From Pseudomonadota bacterium (GTDB lineage: Bacteria > Pseudomonadota > Alphaproteobacteria > Sphingomonadales > Sphingomonadaceae): a stretch of DNA of 7,349 nucleotides. Of the stretch, positions 1-6,420 are shown one piece after another. The stretch spans positions 1 through 7,349 of the forward strand of contig CAUJJQ010000065.1 of the NCBI GenBank assembly GCA_963205285.1, read 5' to 3'. The first letter of the stretch is position 1, and each line of letters opens with the position of its first letter. The translations under genes were made by a program, and so were the position numbers. The notes beneath the pieces were generated by a model. It did no database searches, was not told where the DNA came from, and saw nothing but the letters and a program-made list of their open reading frames with translations.

Positions 1-393
1 TGGTCGGCACCCGAAAATGCCGCAATTCGGGCGGCAGATGCCGCGCAATTGGCGCGCATCGACCAGATGCGCGGCCAGGGGGGTGGTCAAGGCGGCGGCG
101 CGCTCGATTATTTTCGCTGGATCAACCAGCCCGAAACGCTGCGCAATGCCATGGACATCGACCATCATGCCGCCGTGCGCGCGGCGCAAGATGGGTTGAT
201 CATACGGCGCTATGTCGGCTGGTGGGAAACGCGCAATTTGCGCATGGTGGCCAATATCCGCGCGACAATGGTTGGCCACCCCGGCGCGCGCGTCCTCAAC
301 ATCGTCGGTTCGTCGCACAAACCCTATTTCGACAGCTATCTGGGGATGATGGTTGATTGCGATATCGTCGATGCCATAACGGTTTTGCGCTGA
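1..393 (+). CDS. DUF5694-like protein, C-terminal part (5' end outside window)
   Basis: The reading frame is open from the first base to a TGA at 391-393, so the start lies outside the window; 130 residues are visible. The TTG at codon 17 is not a convincing start because in-frame coding continues upstream of it. The visible part has a Gly-rich stretch (RGQGGGQGGG), then a Trp/Arg/Asn-rich motif (WWETRNLRMVANIR) and a C-terminal GSSHKPYFDSYL motif followed by a short beta-strand-like end (DIVDAITVL). The combination of an 'ERNLR.. ANI'-like helix and a 'G(S/A)(S/G)HxPY/LL' motif is what I recall of the DUF5694 family, which is thought to be distantly related to TraB/GumN-type proteins. No biochemical role is established that I can name. 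The assignment is from motif memory, not a search. The gene lies 81 bases upstream of map on the same strand, with no terminator hairpin I can see between them. Confidence 0.6.
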   Translation, partial: WSAPENAAIRAADAAQLARIDQMRGQGGGQGGGALDYFRWINQPETLRNAMDIDHHAAVRAAQDGLIIRRYVGWWETRNLRMVANIRATMVGHPGARVLNIVGSSHKPYFDSYLGMMVDCDIVDAITVLR

Positions 394-474
394 AAACACG
401 CTTTCCTCCCGACGCCCCCCCAACGCCCCCAACGCCCCTCGCCAATATCGTGCAGCGCTGCTATGCTCGCTGCC

Positions 475-1293
475 ATGCAATATGTAATCGCTGATCAGGA
501 AAACGCGCTGCGCGACGGCACGATTAAACTCCACGGGCCCGATGGTTTTGCCGGGATGCGCCGCGCAGGCGCGCTGGCCGCCGCCGCGCTCGACATGCTT
601 GTCCCCCATGTGGTGCCCGGTGCAATCACGGCTGAGTTGGACAAATTGGTGCTCGATTTCGTGCTGGCGGCGGGCGCGGTTCCGGCGACCGTCGGCTATC
701 GCGGCTATGCCCATGCCAGCTGCATTTCGGTCAACCATGTCGTTTGCCACGGCATTCCATCCGAAAAAACGCTGAAAGATGGCGATATTGTCAATATCGA
801 CATTACTGTCATCGTCGATGGCTGGCATGGCGACACCAGCCGTATGTTCCTGATCGGTGATGTGCCCTTGCGCGCGCGGCGGCTGGTCGACGTCACTTAT
901 GAATGCCTGTTGCTCGGCATTGAACAGGCGCGCCCCGGCAAGCATGTCGGCGATATTGGTGCCGCGATTCAGGCGCATGCCGAACGGCAACGATATGGCG
1001 TGGTGCGTGATTTTTGCGGCCATGGTCTGGGCAGATTGTTCCACGACGCCCCGGAAATTGTCCATTTCGGCCGTCCCGGCACCGGGCCGGAACTGCGAGC
1101 TGGCATGTTTTTCACCATCGAACCGATGATTAATCTGGGCAAGCCGGGGGTCAAATTGCTCGACGATGGCTGGACGGCGGTGACCCGCGACCGCAGCCTG
1201 TCAGCCCAGTTTGAACATAGCATCGGCATTACCGAGGATGGGTGTGAGATTTTCACATCCAGCCCCGGCGGCTTCGACCGCCCGCCCTACTGA
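475..1293 (+). CDS. map: type I methionine aminopeptidase
   Basis: Cytosolic dinuclear-metal peptidase that removes the initiator Met from new proteins when the second residue is small. The protein is 272 residues from the ATG at 475, close to the usual bacterial MetAP length. All five metal ligands are visible (numbered from 475): Asp109 in VNIDITV, Asp120 in HGDTSR, His183 in FCGHGLGR, Glu216 in FFTIEPM and Glu247 in QFEHS. The conserved active-site His is in VVCHGIP. The C-terminal half, including LVDVTYECLLLGIEQ and LDDGWTAVTRDRSLSAQFEHS, is typical of sphingomonad MetAPs, as is the -PPY end. An alternative ATG at 463 adds four residues (MLAA). Neither start has a clear Shine-Dalgarno sequence; 475 is preferred because homologues, as I recall them, begin about this far before the RDGxIKLH motif. 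The weak hairpin 1302-1318 (TGCCC/GGGCA) after the stop lacks a T tract. Nothing is missing or odd in the protein. Confidence 0.96.
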   Translation: MQYVIADQENALRDGTIKLHGPDGFAGMRRAGALAAAALDMLVPHVVPGAITAELDKLVLDFVLAAGAVPATVGYRGYAHASCISVNHVVCHGIPSEKTLKDGDIVNIDITVIVDGWHGDTSRMFLIGDVPLRARRLVDVTYECLLLGIEQARPGKHVGDIGAAIQAHAERQRYGVVRDFCGHGLGRLFHDAPEIVHFGRPGTGPELRAGMFFTIEPMINLGKPGVKLLDDGWTAVTRDRSLSAQFEHSIGITEDGCEIFTSSPGGFDRPPY

Positions 1294-1358
1294 AGCTGGA
1301 TTGCCCCAAAAACGGGCATAGGCATGGGCTTTGCCGGATTTTGCGGCAGTTGTGCTGC

Positions 1359-1378
1359 TGCGTCGGACATTCGTCGCA
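1359..1378. promoter_or_regulatory. imperfect dyad upstream of the sigma-54 promoter
   Basis: TGCGTCG and CGTCGCA form inverted 7-base arms with one central mismatch, separated by six bases. The centre is about 58 bases upstream of the predicted glnB start. The outer TGC...GCA recalls NtrC operators, but the length (20 rather than 17 bases) and inner bases do not match the NtrC consensus, so the protein that might bind is unknown. It could be chance in GC-rich DNA. Confidence 0.25.
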
Positions 1379-1400
1379 CGCAAATCTGCGCCGGCGAGAA

Positions 1401-1416
1401 TGGCACAATATCTGCA
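1401..1416 (+). promoter_or_regulatory. sigma-54 (RpoN) -24/-12 promoter of glnB
   Basis: The sequence TGGCACAATATCTGCA matches the sigma-54 consensus TGGCAC-N5-TTGCA at every fixed position except one (C instead of T at the first base of the -12 element). The invariant GG (1402-1403) and GC (1414-1415) are exactly 10 bases apart. It points toward glnB, with an expected transcription start near 1427, about 52 bases before the ATG at 1479. Sigma-54 promoters driven by phosphorylated NtrC are the known mode of nitrogen control of glnB/glnA operons in many proteobacteria, so context and sequence agree. The activator site itself was not clearly identified. Confidence 0.8.
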
Positions 1417-1466
1417 TATCGGATTTTAGCAGCGCGCATGCCCCCCGTGCGCGACCCATTTGGTGA

Positions 1467-1817
<351 letters not shown>

Positions 1818-1830
1818 GTCATGTTACATT

Positions 1831-1858
1831 CGGCCCTGACGGCCTGCAAATGGGGCCG
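1831..1858 (+). other. hairpin after glnB with three interchangeable GGCC blocks
   Basis: CGGCCC (1831-1836) can pair with GGGCCG (1853-1858) over a 16-base loop. The self-complementary block GGCC occurs three times, at 1832-1835, 1841-1844 and 1854-1857, so several exclusive stems are possible. GCAAA (1846-1850) can also pair with TTTGC (1859-1863). There is only a TTT after the main stem, so this is at best a weak terminator; it may instead limit or modulate read-through from glnB into glnA, or protect the glnB mRNA end. Confidence 0.35.
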
Positions 1859-1902
1859 TTTGCGCGTCCCGGTGCACACAAGCACGCTGCGCTCCGGTTC
1901 GC

Positions 1903-1918
1903 AAAATGCCCGCATTTT
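1903..1918. promoter_or_regulatory. perfect inverted repeat upstream of glnA
   Basis: AAAATGC and GCATTTT form perfect 7-base arms around a CC centre, extendable by CG/CG on the outside if one base bulges. It lies about 85 bases before the glnA start, just upstream of an AT-rich stretch (1936-1980) that could hold a promoter (a TAAAAT at 1940-1945 resembles a -10 element, but no good -35 is present). The location suits an operator for glnA's own transcription, or a small transcript hairpin. No regulator can be named. Confidence 0.35.
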
Positions 1919-1994
1919 CGTCACGTCATCCCCCAAATGTAAAATAACCTAATCCCGCCTGAAATTACTCCAATACAATAAGGACGTTCGCACC

Positions 1995-3407
1995 ATGGCT
2001 AATAGCCCCAAAGACATTCTGAACCTGATCGCCGAGAATGAGGTGGAGTGGGTTGACCTGCGTTTCACCGACCCAAAGGGCAAGTGGCAGCATCTGACGA
2101 TGACCGCCGCGCTGATCGACGAAGACCAGCTCGAAGACGGGTTGATGTTTGATGGTTCATCGATCGAAGGGTGGAAGGCGATCAACGAATCGGACATGAT
2201 CCTGAAACCCGACCTCGACGCGGTGCACCTCGACCCGTTCAGCGCGACGCCGATGCTCGTCATTTTCTGCGATATCGTCGAACCATCGACGGGCGAACTT
2301 TACGCGCGTGACCCGCGATCGACCGCCAAGCGCGCCGAAGCCTATGTGCAGGCGAGCGGCATTGCCGACACCATCTATGTCGGCCCCGAAGCCGAATTCT
2401 TCATGTTCGACGATGTCCGTTTTGAAAATGGCTATGCCGCGTCGGGTTACAGCATCGATGATATCGAACTGCCGACCAATAGCGCGCGCCAATATGAAGG
2501 GGGCAATCTGGCTCACCGGCCGCGCGCCAAGGGTGGTTATTTCCCCGTCGCCCCGGTGGACAGCGCGGTCGATATTCGCGCCGAAATGGTTTCGACGATG
2601 CGCGAAATGGGGCTCAACATGGACAAGCACCACCATGAAGTGGCCGCTGCCCAGCATGAATTGGGCCTGACCTTCGATACGTTGGTCAAGACCGCCGACA
2701 ATATGCAGATTTACAAATATGTCGTCCATCAGGTCGCGCAAGCCTATGGCAAGACGGCAACCTTCATGCCCAAGCCGATTAAGGATGATAATGGCAGCGG
2801 CATGCACACCCACATGTCGCTGTGGGCAAAGGGCAACCCGCTGTTTGCTGGCAATGGCTATGCCGGATTGTCGGACACCTGCCTCTATTTCATTGGCGGC
2901 GTTATCAAACATGCCAAGGCATTGAACGCCTTCACCAACCCGTCGACCAACAGCTACAAGCGGCTGGTGCCGGGTTTTGAGGCGCCGGTGCTGCTGGCAT
3001 ATTCCAGCCGCAACCGTTCGGCGTCCTGCCGTATTCCCTATGGCGCGGGGGCCAAGGCCAAGCGCGTGGAATTCCGTTTCCCCGACGCGATGGCCAACCC
3101 CTATCTCGCCTATGCGGCCTTGTTGATGGCGGGCCTCGACGGGATTGAAAACCGCATCCACCCCGGTGATGCGATGGACAAGAATCTTTATGATCTGCCG
3201 CCCGAGGAATTAAAGGATGTGCCGACCGTTTGCGGTTCGCTGCGCGAAGCATTGGAGGCGCTCAGCGCCGACCATCAATTCCTGCTCAAAGGCGATGTAT
3301 TCTCCAAGGATCAGATTGACGCCTATGTCGAACTGAAATGGGCCGAGGTTTATCGCTGGGAAATGGCACCCAGCCCGGTTGAATTTGACATGTATTACAG
3401 CGCCTGA
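1995..3407 (+). CDS. glnA: glutamine synthetase, type I
   Basis: Dodecameric cytosolic enzyme that makes glutamine from glutamate, ammonium and ATP; the main ammonium-assimilation step. At 470 residues it is the normal GSI length. Motifs in order: DGSSIEGW (53-60); GPEAEFF with metal ligands Glu132 and Glu134; NMDKHHHEV with Glu215, then Glu222; the ATP-binding stretch [18 protein letters not shown] (260-277) with His271; [17 protein letters not shown] (315-331) with the Glu329 flap residue; [12 protein letters not shown] (337-348); and RVEFRFPD with Glu359. NLYDLPPEE places Tyr399 at the adenylylation site, so this is the GlnE-regulated GSI-beta class. An AAGGA at 1980-1984, ten bases before the ATG, supports the start. 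It follows glnB; transcription probably comes both from the glnB sigma-54 promoter and from a local promoter in the gap. An intrinsic terminator follows the stop. No anomaly was seen. Confidence 0.98.
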   Translation: MANSPKDILNLIAENEVEWVDLRFTDPKGKWQHLTMTAALIDEDQLEDGLMFDGSSIEGWKAINESDMILKPDLDAVHLDPFSATPMLVIFCDIVEPSTGELYARDPRSTAKRAEAYVQASGIADTIYVGPEAEFFMFDDVRFENGYAASGYSIDDIELPTNSARQYEGGNLAHRPRAKGGYFPVAPVDSAVDIRAEMVSTMREMGLNMDKHHHEVAAAQHELGLTFDTLVKTADNMQIYKYVVHQVAQAYGKTATFMPKPIKDDNGSGMHTHMSLWAKGNPLFAGNGYAGLSDTCLYFIGGVIKHAKALNAFTNPSTNSYKRLVPGFEAPVLLAYSSRNRSASCRIPYGAGAKAKRVEFRFPDAMANPYLAYAALLMAGLDGIENRIHPGDAMDKNLYDLPPEELKDVPTVCGSLREALEALSADHQFLLKGDVFSKDQIDAYVELKWAEVYRWEMAPSPVEFDMYYSA

Positions 3408-3430
3408 TCGCACAAAAACGCCAAAAACGC

Positions 3431-3464
3431 GGGCGCGGGCAGAGATGCTTGCGCCCCATTTTTT
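3431..3464 (+). terminator. intrinsic terminator of glnA
   Basis: Bases 3431-3441 pair with 3446-3456 in an 11-base stem (two G-T wobbles in the middle) closed by a GAGA tetraloop of the GNRA type. The stem is followed by CCA and a run of six T (3459-3464). It begins 24 bases after the glnA stop and should separate the nitrogen operon from the peptidase gene. Confidence 0.88.
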
Positions 3465-3531
3465 GGCCTATCCCAATATCATGACGTCAATTTTGCTTGC
3501 GGGCGGGCGCGCTGCGCCATAGCCTTGGCCG

Positions 3532-4848
3532 ATGATGAACTGGCTCCGCGCAACTGCGCTCTTCACCCTTTTGGCAATATCGAACAGCGCCTATGCCGCC
3601 GCGTCGCCCGCCGAAACGCGCATGGCCCGCTATGTCGCCACTGACCGCCCCTATGGCGAAGCGCTGCTCGAACGGCTGGTCAATCAAAATAGCGGGACGC
3701 TCAACAACGAAGGGGTACGGATTGTCGGGCAGATGATGCGCGCCGAGTTGGAGGGGCTGGGTTTCACCGTCGAATGGATTGATGGCACGCCGTTCAACCG
3801 CGCCGGACATATTATCGCAACCCATGTTGGCAATGGACGCGGCAAACGCGTGCTGATGATCGGCCATCTCGACACCGTGTTTGAGGCTGATTCCCCTTTT
3901 CAACGCTACAGCGCGGCGGGCAATATCGCGACGGGGCCGGGCGTTGGCGATGACAAGGGCGGTCTGGTCGTCATCATCGGCATTTTGCGCGCGATGCGGG
4001 ATGCCGGCACGCTGGCCAATGCCGATATAAAGGTGGTGCTGACCGGCGATGAAGAACGCATGGGATCGCCGGTTTCGCTGTCGCGTGGTGATCTGGTCGC
4101 GGCGGCGCAATGGGCCGATGTCGCGCTGGAATATGAAAATCTGGTGCGCGACGCGACCCATGATTATGGCACCATCGCCCGCCGTTCGTCGAGCAATTGG
4201 CAAATCAATATCCATAGCGAAACCGGCCATAGCAGCGGGATTTTTAGCGACGGCGTCGGCTATGGTGCGATTTATGAAATGGCGCGGATTTTGGACAGCT
4301 TTCGCCGCGAACTGCGCGAACCCAATTTAACCTACAACGTATCATTGGTTGCAGGGGGCACGCCTGCGCAATTTGATACGACGCTCGAACGCGCCGATGG
4401 GCGCGGCAAGACCAACATCATCCCCGCCGATGCGGTGGCGCGCGGTGATTTGCGCAGCCTGACCGTTGAACAGGATGCCCGCGTGCGCGCACGGATGACC
4501 GAAATCGTCGCCGCGCACCTGCCGGGCACGAGCGGGGAGATTGTCTTTGACGATGGCTACCCGCCCATGTCCCCGACCGCGGGTAATCAGGCGCTGCTCG
4601 ACCAGCTCAACCTGGTCAATCGGGATATGCGCTTGGCCGAAATGCCCGCACTGCCACCCATTCGGCGCGGTGCGGCGGATTCGGGCTTTGCCGCCCCCTA
4701 TGTCGATACGTTGGGCGGGCTTGGCCCATCCGCCGATGGCAGCCATGCGGTGGGCGAAACGCTGGAACTCGACACGATACCGCTGATGGCGCTGCGTTCG
4801 GCGGTGCTGATCACCCGCCTGTCGCGCCAACCACGTCTTGTGCGCTGA
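3532..4848 (+). CDS. exported M20-family metallopeptidase (glutamate carboxypeptidase-like)
   Basis: Zinc hydrolase of the M20 family, predicted periplasmic. The 438-residue protein begins with a Sec signal peptide: a short charged start (MMNWLR), a hydrophobic core (ATALFTLLAI) and an AYA site giving cleavage after Ala22. The M20 active-site series is complete: His112 and Asp114 in GHLDTV, bridging Asp140 in GPGVGDDKGG, general base Glu174 and ligand Glu175 in TGDEERMGS, Glu200 in ALEYEN, and His405 in DGSHAVGE. The order is a catalytic half (about 30-210), a dimerisation insert (about 215-330), then the rest of the catalytic half. The GPGVGDDKGG pattern resembles carboxypeptidase G2, which releases C-terminal glutamate, but substrate cannot be read from sequence; a dipeptidase or N-acyl-amino-acid hydrolase is also possible. 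Either ATG (3532 or 3535) could start; no Shine-Dalgarno sequence is evident. It is separated from glnA by a terminator, so it is probably transcribed on its own. Confidence 0.9.
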   Translation: MMNWLRATALFTLLAISNSAYAAASPAETRMARYVATDRPYGEALLERLVNQNSGTLNNEGVRIVGQMMRAELEGLGFTVEWIDGTPFNRAGHIIATHVGNGRGKRVLMIGHLDTVFEADSPFQRYSAAGNIATGPGVGDDKGGLVVIIGILRAMRDAGTLANADIKVVLTGDEERMGSPVSLSRGDLVAAAQWADVALEYENLVRDATHDYGTIARRSSSNWQINIHSETGHSSGIFSDGVGYGAIYEMARILDSFRRELREPNLTYNVSLVAGGTPAQFDTTLERADGRGKTNIIPADAVARGDLRSLTVEQDARVRARMTEIVAAHLPGTSGEIVFDDGYPPMSPTAGNQALLDQLNLVNRDMRLAEMPALPPIRRGAADSGFAAPYVDTLGGLGPSADGSHAVGETLELDTIPLMALRSAVLITRLSRQPRLVR

Positions 4849-4872
4849 AATATCGGCCATTTTGCGTGAAAA

Positions 4873-4891
4873 GGGTTGCACCTCGCAACCC
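4873..4891. terminator. perfect hairpin between the peptidase and aldehyde dehydrogenase genes
   Basis: GGGTTGC and GCAACCC form a perfect 7-base stem with a five-base loop, 24 bases after the peptidase stop. It has no T run downstream on the plus strand; the AAAA immediately before it would give a TTTT tail only for minus-strand transcription. A second, weaker stem (TGCCGC 4894-4899 with GTGGCA 4905-4910) follows at once. The pair may mark the peptidase mRNA 3' end or form part of the aldehyde dehydrogenase leader. Confidence 0.4.
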
Positions 4892-4930
4892 ATTGCCGCA
4901 CTTTGTGGCATCCAGAATCAGGTTTTTGAC

Positions 4931-4935
4931 GGGAG
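4931..4935 (+). promoter_or_regulatory. ribosome binding site of the aldehyde dehydrogenase gene
   Basis: GGGAG lies six bases before the ATG at 4942, a good spacing. It lies only one base before the out-of-frame ATG at 4937, which is too close for efficient use, so it supports the 4942 start. Confidence 0.6.
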
Positions 4936-4941
4936 TATGTG

Positions 4942-6360
4942 ATGGGCGATTATCTGCGACATTATATCGGCGGCCAATGGGTCGATAGCATCGGCGGCAG
5001 CGCCCATGACGTCATCAGCCCCTCAACCGAGGAAGCGTGCAGCCGCGTGGTTTATGGCACCAGCGCGGATGTCGATGCCGCGGTTGCCGCCGCGCGCGCC
5101 GCATTTGACAGCTTCTCGCAAACCAGCCGCGAAGAACGGCTGGCGCTGATGGGCCGGATTGTCGAGGAATATAAAAAGCGTGCGCCTGACCTTGGTCGAT
5201 CGATGGCAGAGGAAATGGGCGCGCCGGTCAGCTTCGCGATGACGGCACAGGTTGGCGCGGGAATGGGCGGCTTTTTGGGCACGATGGAGGCGCTCAAAAA
5301 CTTTGAATTCAGCGAAAATCATGGTGCCTACAGCACCCATTATGAAGCGATTGGCGTGGTCGGCATGATTACGCCATGGAACTGGCCCCTGAACCAGATC
5401 GCGCTCAAGGTTGCGCCCGCTTTGGCCGCGGGCAACACTATGGTGCTCAAACCATCCGAAGAATGTCCGGGTAATGCGGTTATTTTTGCCGAGATTTTGG
5501 ACGCAGCGGGCGTGCCGGCTGGCGTCTTCAACCTCGTCCTTGGGGATGGGCCGGGGGTCGGTGCCGCAATTTCCGCGCACGGCGATGTCGAGATGGTGAG
5601 CTTTACCGGTTCGACGCGTGCGGGCATCCTCGTCGCCAAAGCCGCTGCCGACACAGTAAAGCGCGTCCACCAGGAATTGGGCGGCAAATCCCCCAATCTG
5701 GTGCTGCCCGATGCCGATTTTGCCGCGCATCTGGCCCCGACCGCGATGGGCCCGCTGGTCAACACCGGGCAAAGCTGCATCGCGCCGACGCGCATTTTGG
5801 TGCCGCGCGAACGCGAAGCCGAAGCCGCCGGTTTTCTGGCGGCTATGTATGGCGCAACCCCGGTTGGCGACCCGCTGAGCGAAGGGGGGCATCTGGGGCC
5901 GGTGGTCAACAAGGCGCAATATGACAAGATTCGCAGCCTCATCCAGTCCGCGATTGATGAAGGGGCAAAGCTCGAATGTGGGGGCACTGACCTGCCCGCC
6001 AACGTCAATCGTGGCTATTATATCCAGCCAACCGTCTTTTCCGGCGTCACCCCCGACATGCGCATCGCGCAGGAGGAGATTTTTGGCCCGGTCGCGACCG
6101 TCATGGCCTATGATAATCTGGAACAGGGGATCGAGATTGCCAATGACACCGCCTATGGCCTGTCGGCGGTGATTTCGGGTGATCCGGCCAAGGCAGCCGA
6201 CATTGCGCCGCGCCTGCGCGCCGGGATGGTTGCGGTCAACAATTGGGGCCCGGCGCCCGGCGCCCCCTTTGGCGGCTATAAGCAATCCGGCAATGGCCGC
6301 GAAGGAGGTCTCCACGGCCTCAAAGACTTTATGGAAGTAAAGTCGATTTCGGGTCTCTGA
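4942..6360 (+). CDS. aldehyde dehydrogenase family protein (NAD(P)-dependent)
   Basis: Oxidises an aldehyde to a carboxylic acid with NAD(P)+; cytosolic, as there is no signal peptide. The 472 residues match the ALDH superfamily length. Visible features are TPWNWP with Asn147, KPSEECP with coenzyme-binding Lys170, the Rossmann-loop FTGSTRAG (221-228), general base Glu245 in HQELGGKSPN, the catalytic Cys279 in NTGQSCIAPTR, EEIFGPV with Glu379, and the C-terminal PFGGYKQSGNGREGG. The FTGSTRAG, GQSCIAPTR and C-terminal motifs place it among broad-specificity aldehyde dehydrogenases; the natural substrate cannot be told and no pathway partner is nearby. The start is the ATG at 4942, six bases after GGGAG (4931-4935). 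An in-frame GTG at 4939 would add one residue. An out-of-frame ATG at 4937-4939 is immediately followed by TGA, making a start-stop pair just ahead of the true start. A strong terminator follows. Confidence 0.93.
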   Translation: MGDYLRHYIGGQWVDSIGGSAHDVISPSTEEACSRVVYGTSADVDAAVAAARAAFDSFSQTSREERLALMGRIVEEYKKRAPDLGRSMAEEMGAPVSFAMTAQVGAGMGGFLGTMEALKNFEFSENHGAYSTHYEAIGVVGMITPWNWPLNQIALKVAPALAAGNTMVLKPSEECPGNAVIFAEILDAAGVPAGVFNLVLGDGPGVGAAISAHGDVEMVSFTGSTRAGILVAKAAADTVKRVHQELGGKSPNLVLPDADFAAHLAPTAMGPLVNTGQSCIAPTRILVPREREAEAAGFLAAMYGATPVGDPLSEGGHLGPVVNKAQYDKIRSLIQSAIDEGAKLECGGTDLPANVNRGYYIQPTVFSGVTPDMRIAQEEIFGPVATVMAYDNLEQGIEIANDTAYGLSAVISGDPAKAADIAPRLRAGMVAVNNWGPAPGAPFGGYKQSGNGREGGLHGLKDFMEVKSISGL

Positions 6361-6391
6361 CGCCGCATATCCACTTTCCAACCAGCAAGAC

Positions 6392-6419
6392 GGGGGCGGC
6401 CAAAACCGCCCCCCTTTTT
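6392..6419 (+). terminator. intrinsic terminator between convergent genes
   Basis: GGGGGCGG (6392-6399) pairs perfectly with CCGCCCCC (6406-6413) across a six-base loop and is followed by C and TTTTT (6415-6419). It starts 32 bases after the aldehyde dehydrogenase stop and ends one base before the stop codon of the opposing gene. For the minus strand the stem is the same but the tail is not a clean T run (GTCTTG), so it should work well for the aldehyde dehydrogenase and less well, if at all, for the metW-bearing transcript. Confidence 0.92.
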
Positions 6420-6420
6420 G

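Noticed and set aside
412..438. Three ACGCCCC repeats in the gap before map
   Set aside because: Short C-rich low-complexity sequence with irregular spacing; there is no evidence of a functional repeat.
1302..1318. Hairpin TGCCC/GGGCA after map as a terminator
   Set aside because: The stem is only five bases and no T tract follows, so intrinsic termination is not supported.
1895..1910. Second sigma-54-like GG-N10-GC upstream of glnA
   Set aside because: Only the invariant doublets match (CGGTTC then ATGCC); the rest departs from the consensus and it overlaps the inverted repeat, so it is more likely chance.
1917..1945. Sigma-70 promoter for glnA with TAAAAT as -10
   Set aside because: The -10-like hexamer is fair, but the base stretch 17 upstream (TTCGTC) is a poor -35. 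It is mentioned only as a possibility in the glnA neighbourhood.
2157..3161. 334-codon open frame on the minus strand inside glnA
   Set aside because: It is antisense to a fully conserved glutamine synthetase; its translation shows no motifs and follows the third-position bias of glnA.
3482..3489. TGACGTCA palindrome before the peptidase gene
   Set aside because: An isolated 8-base palindrome with no second copy nearby is not enough to call an operator.
5023..6381. 452-codon open frame on the minus strand
   Set aside because: It is a shadow of the aldehyde dehydrogenase gene in GC-rich DNA: no recognisable domains, low-complexity Arg/His/Gly-rich translation and no ribosome binding site, while the plus-strand frame has complete ALDH motifs.
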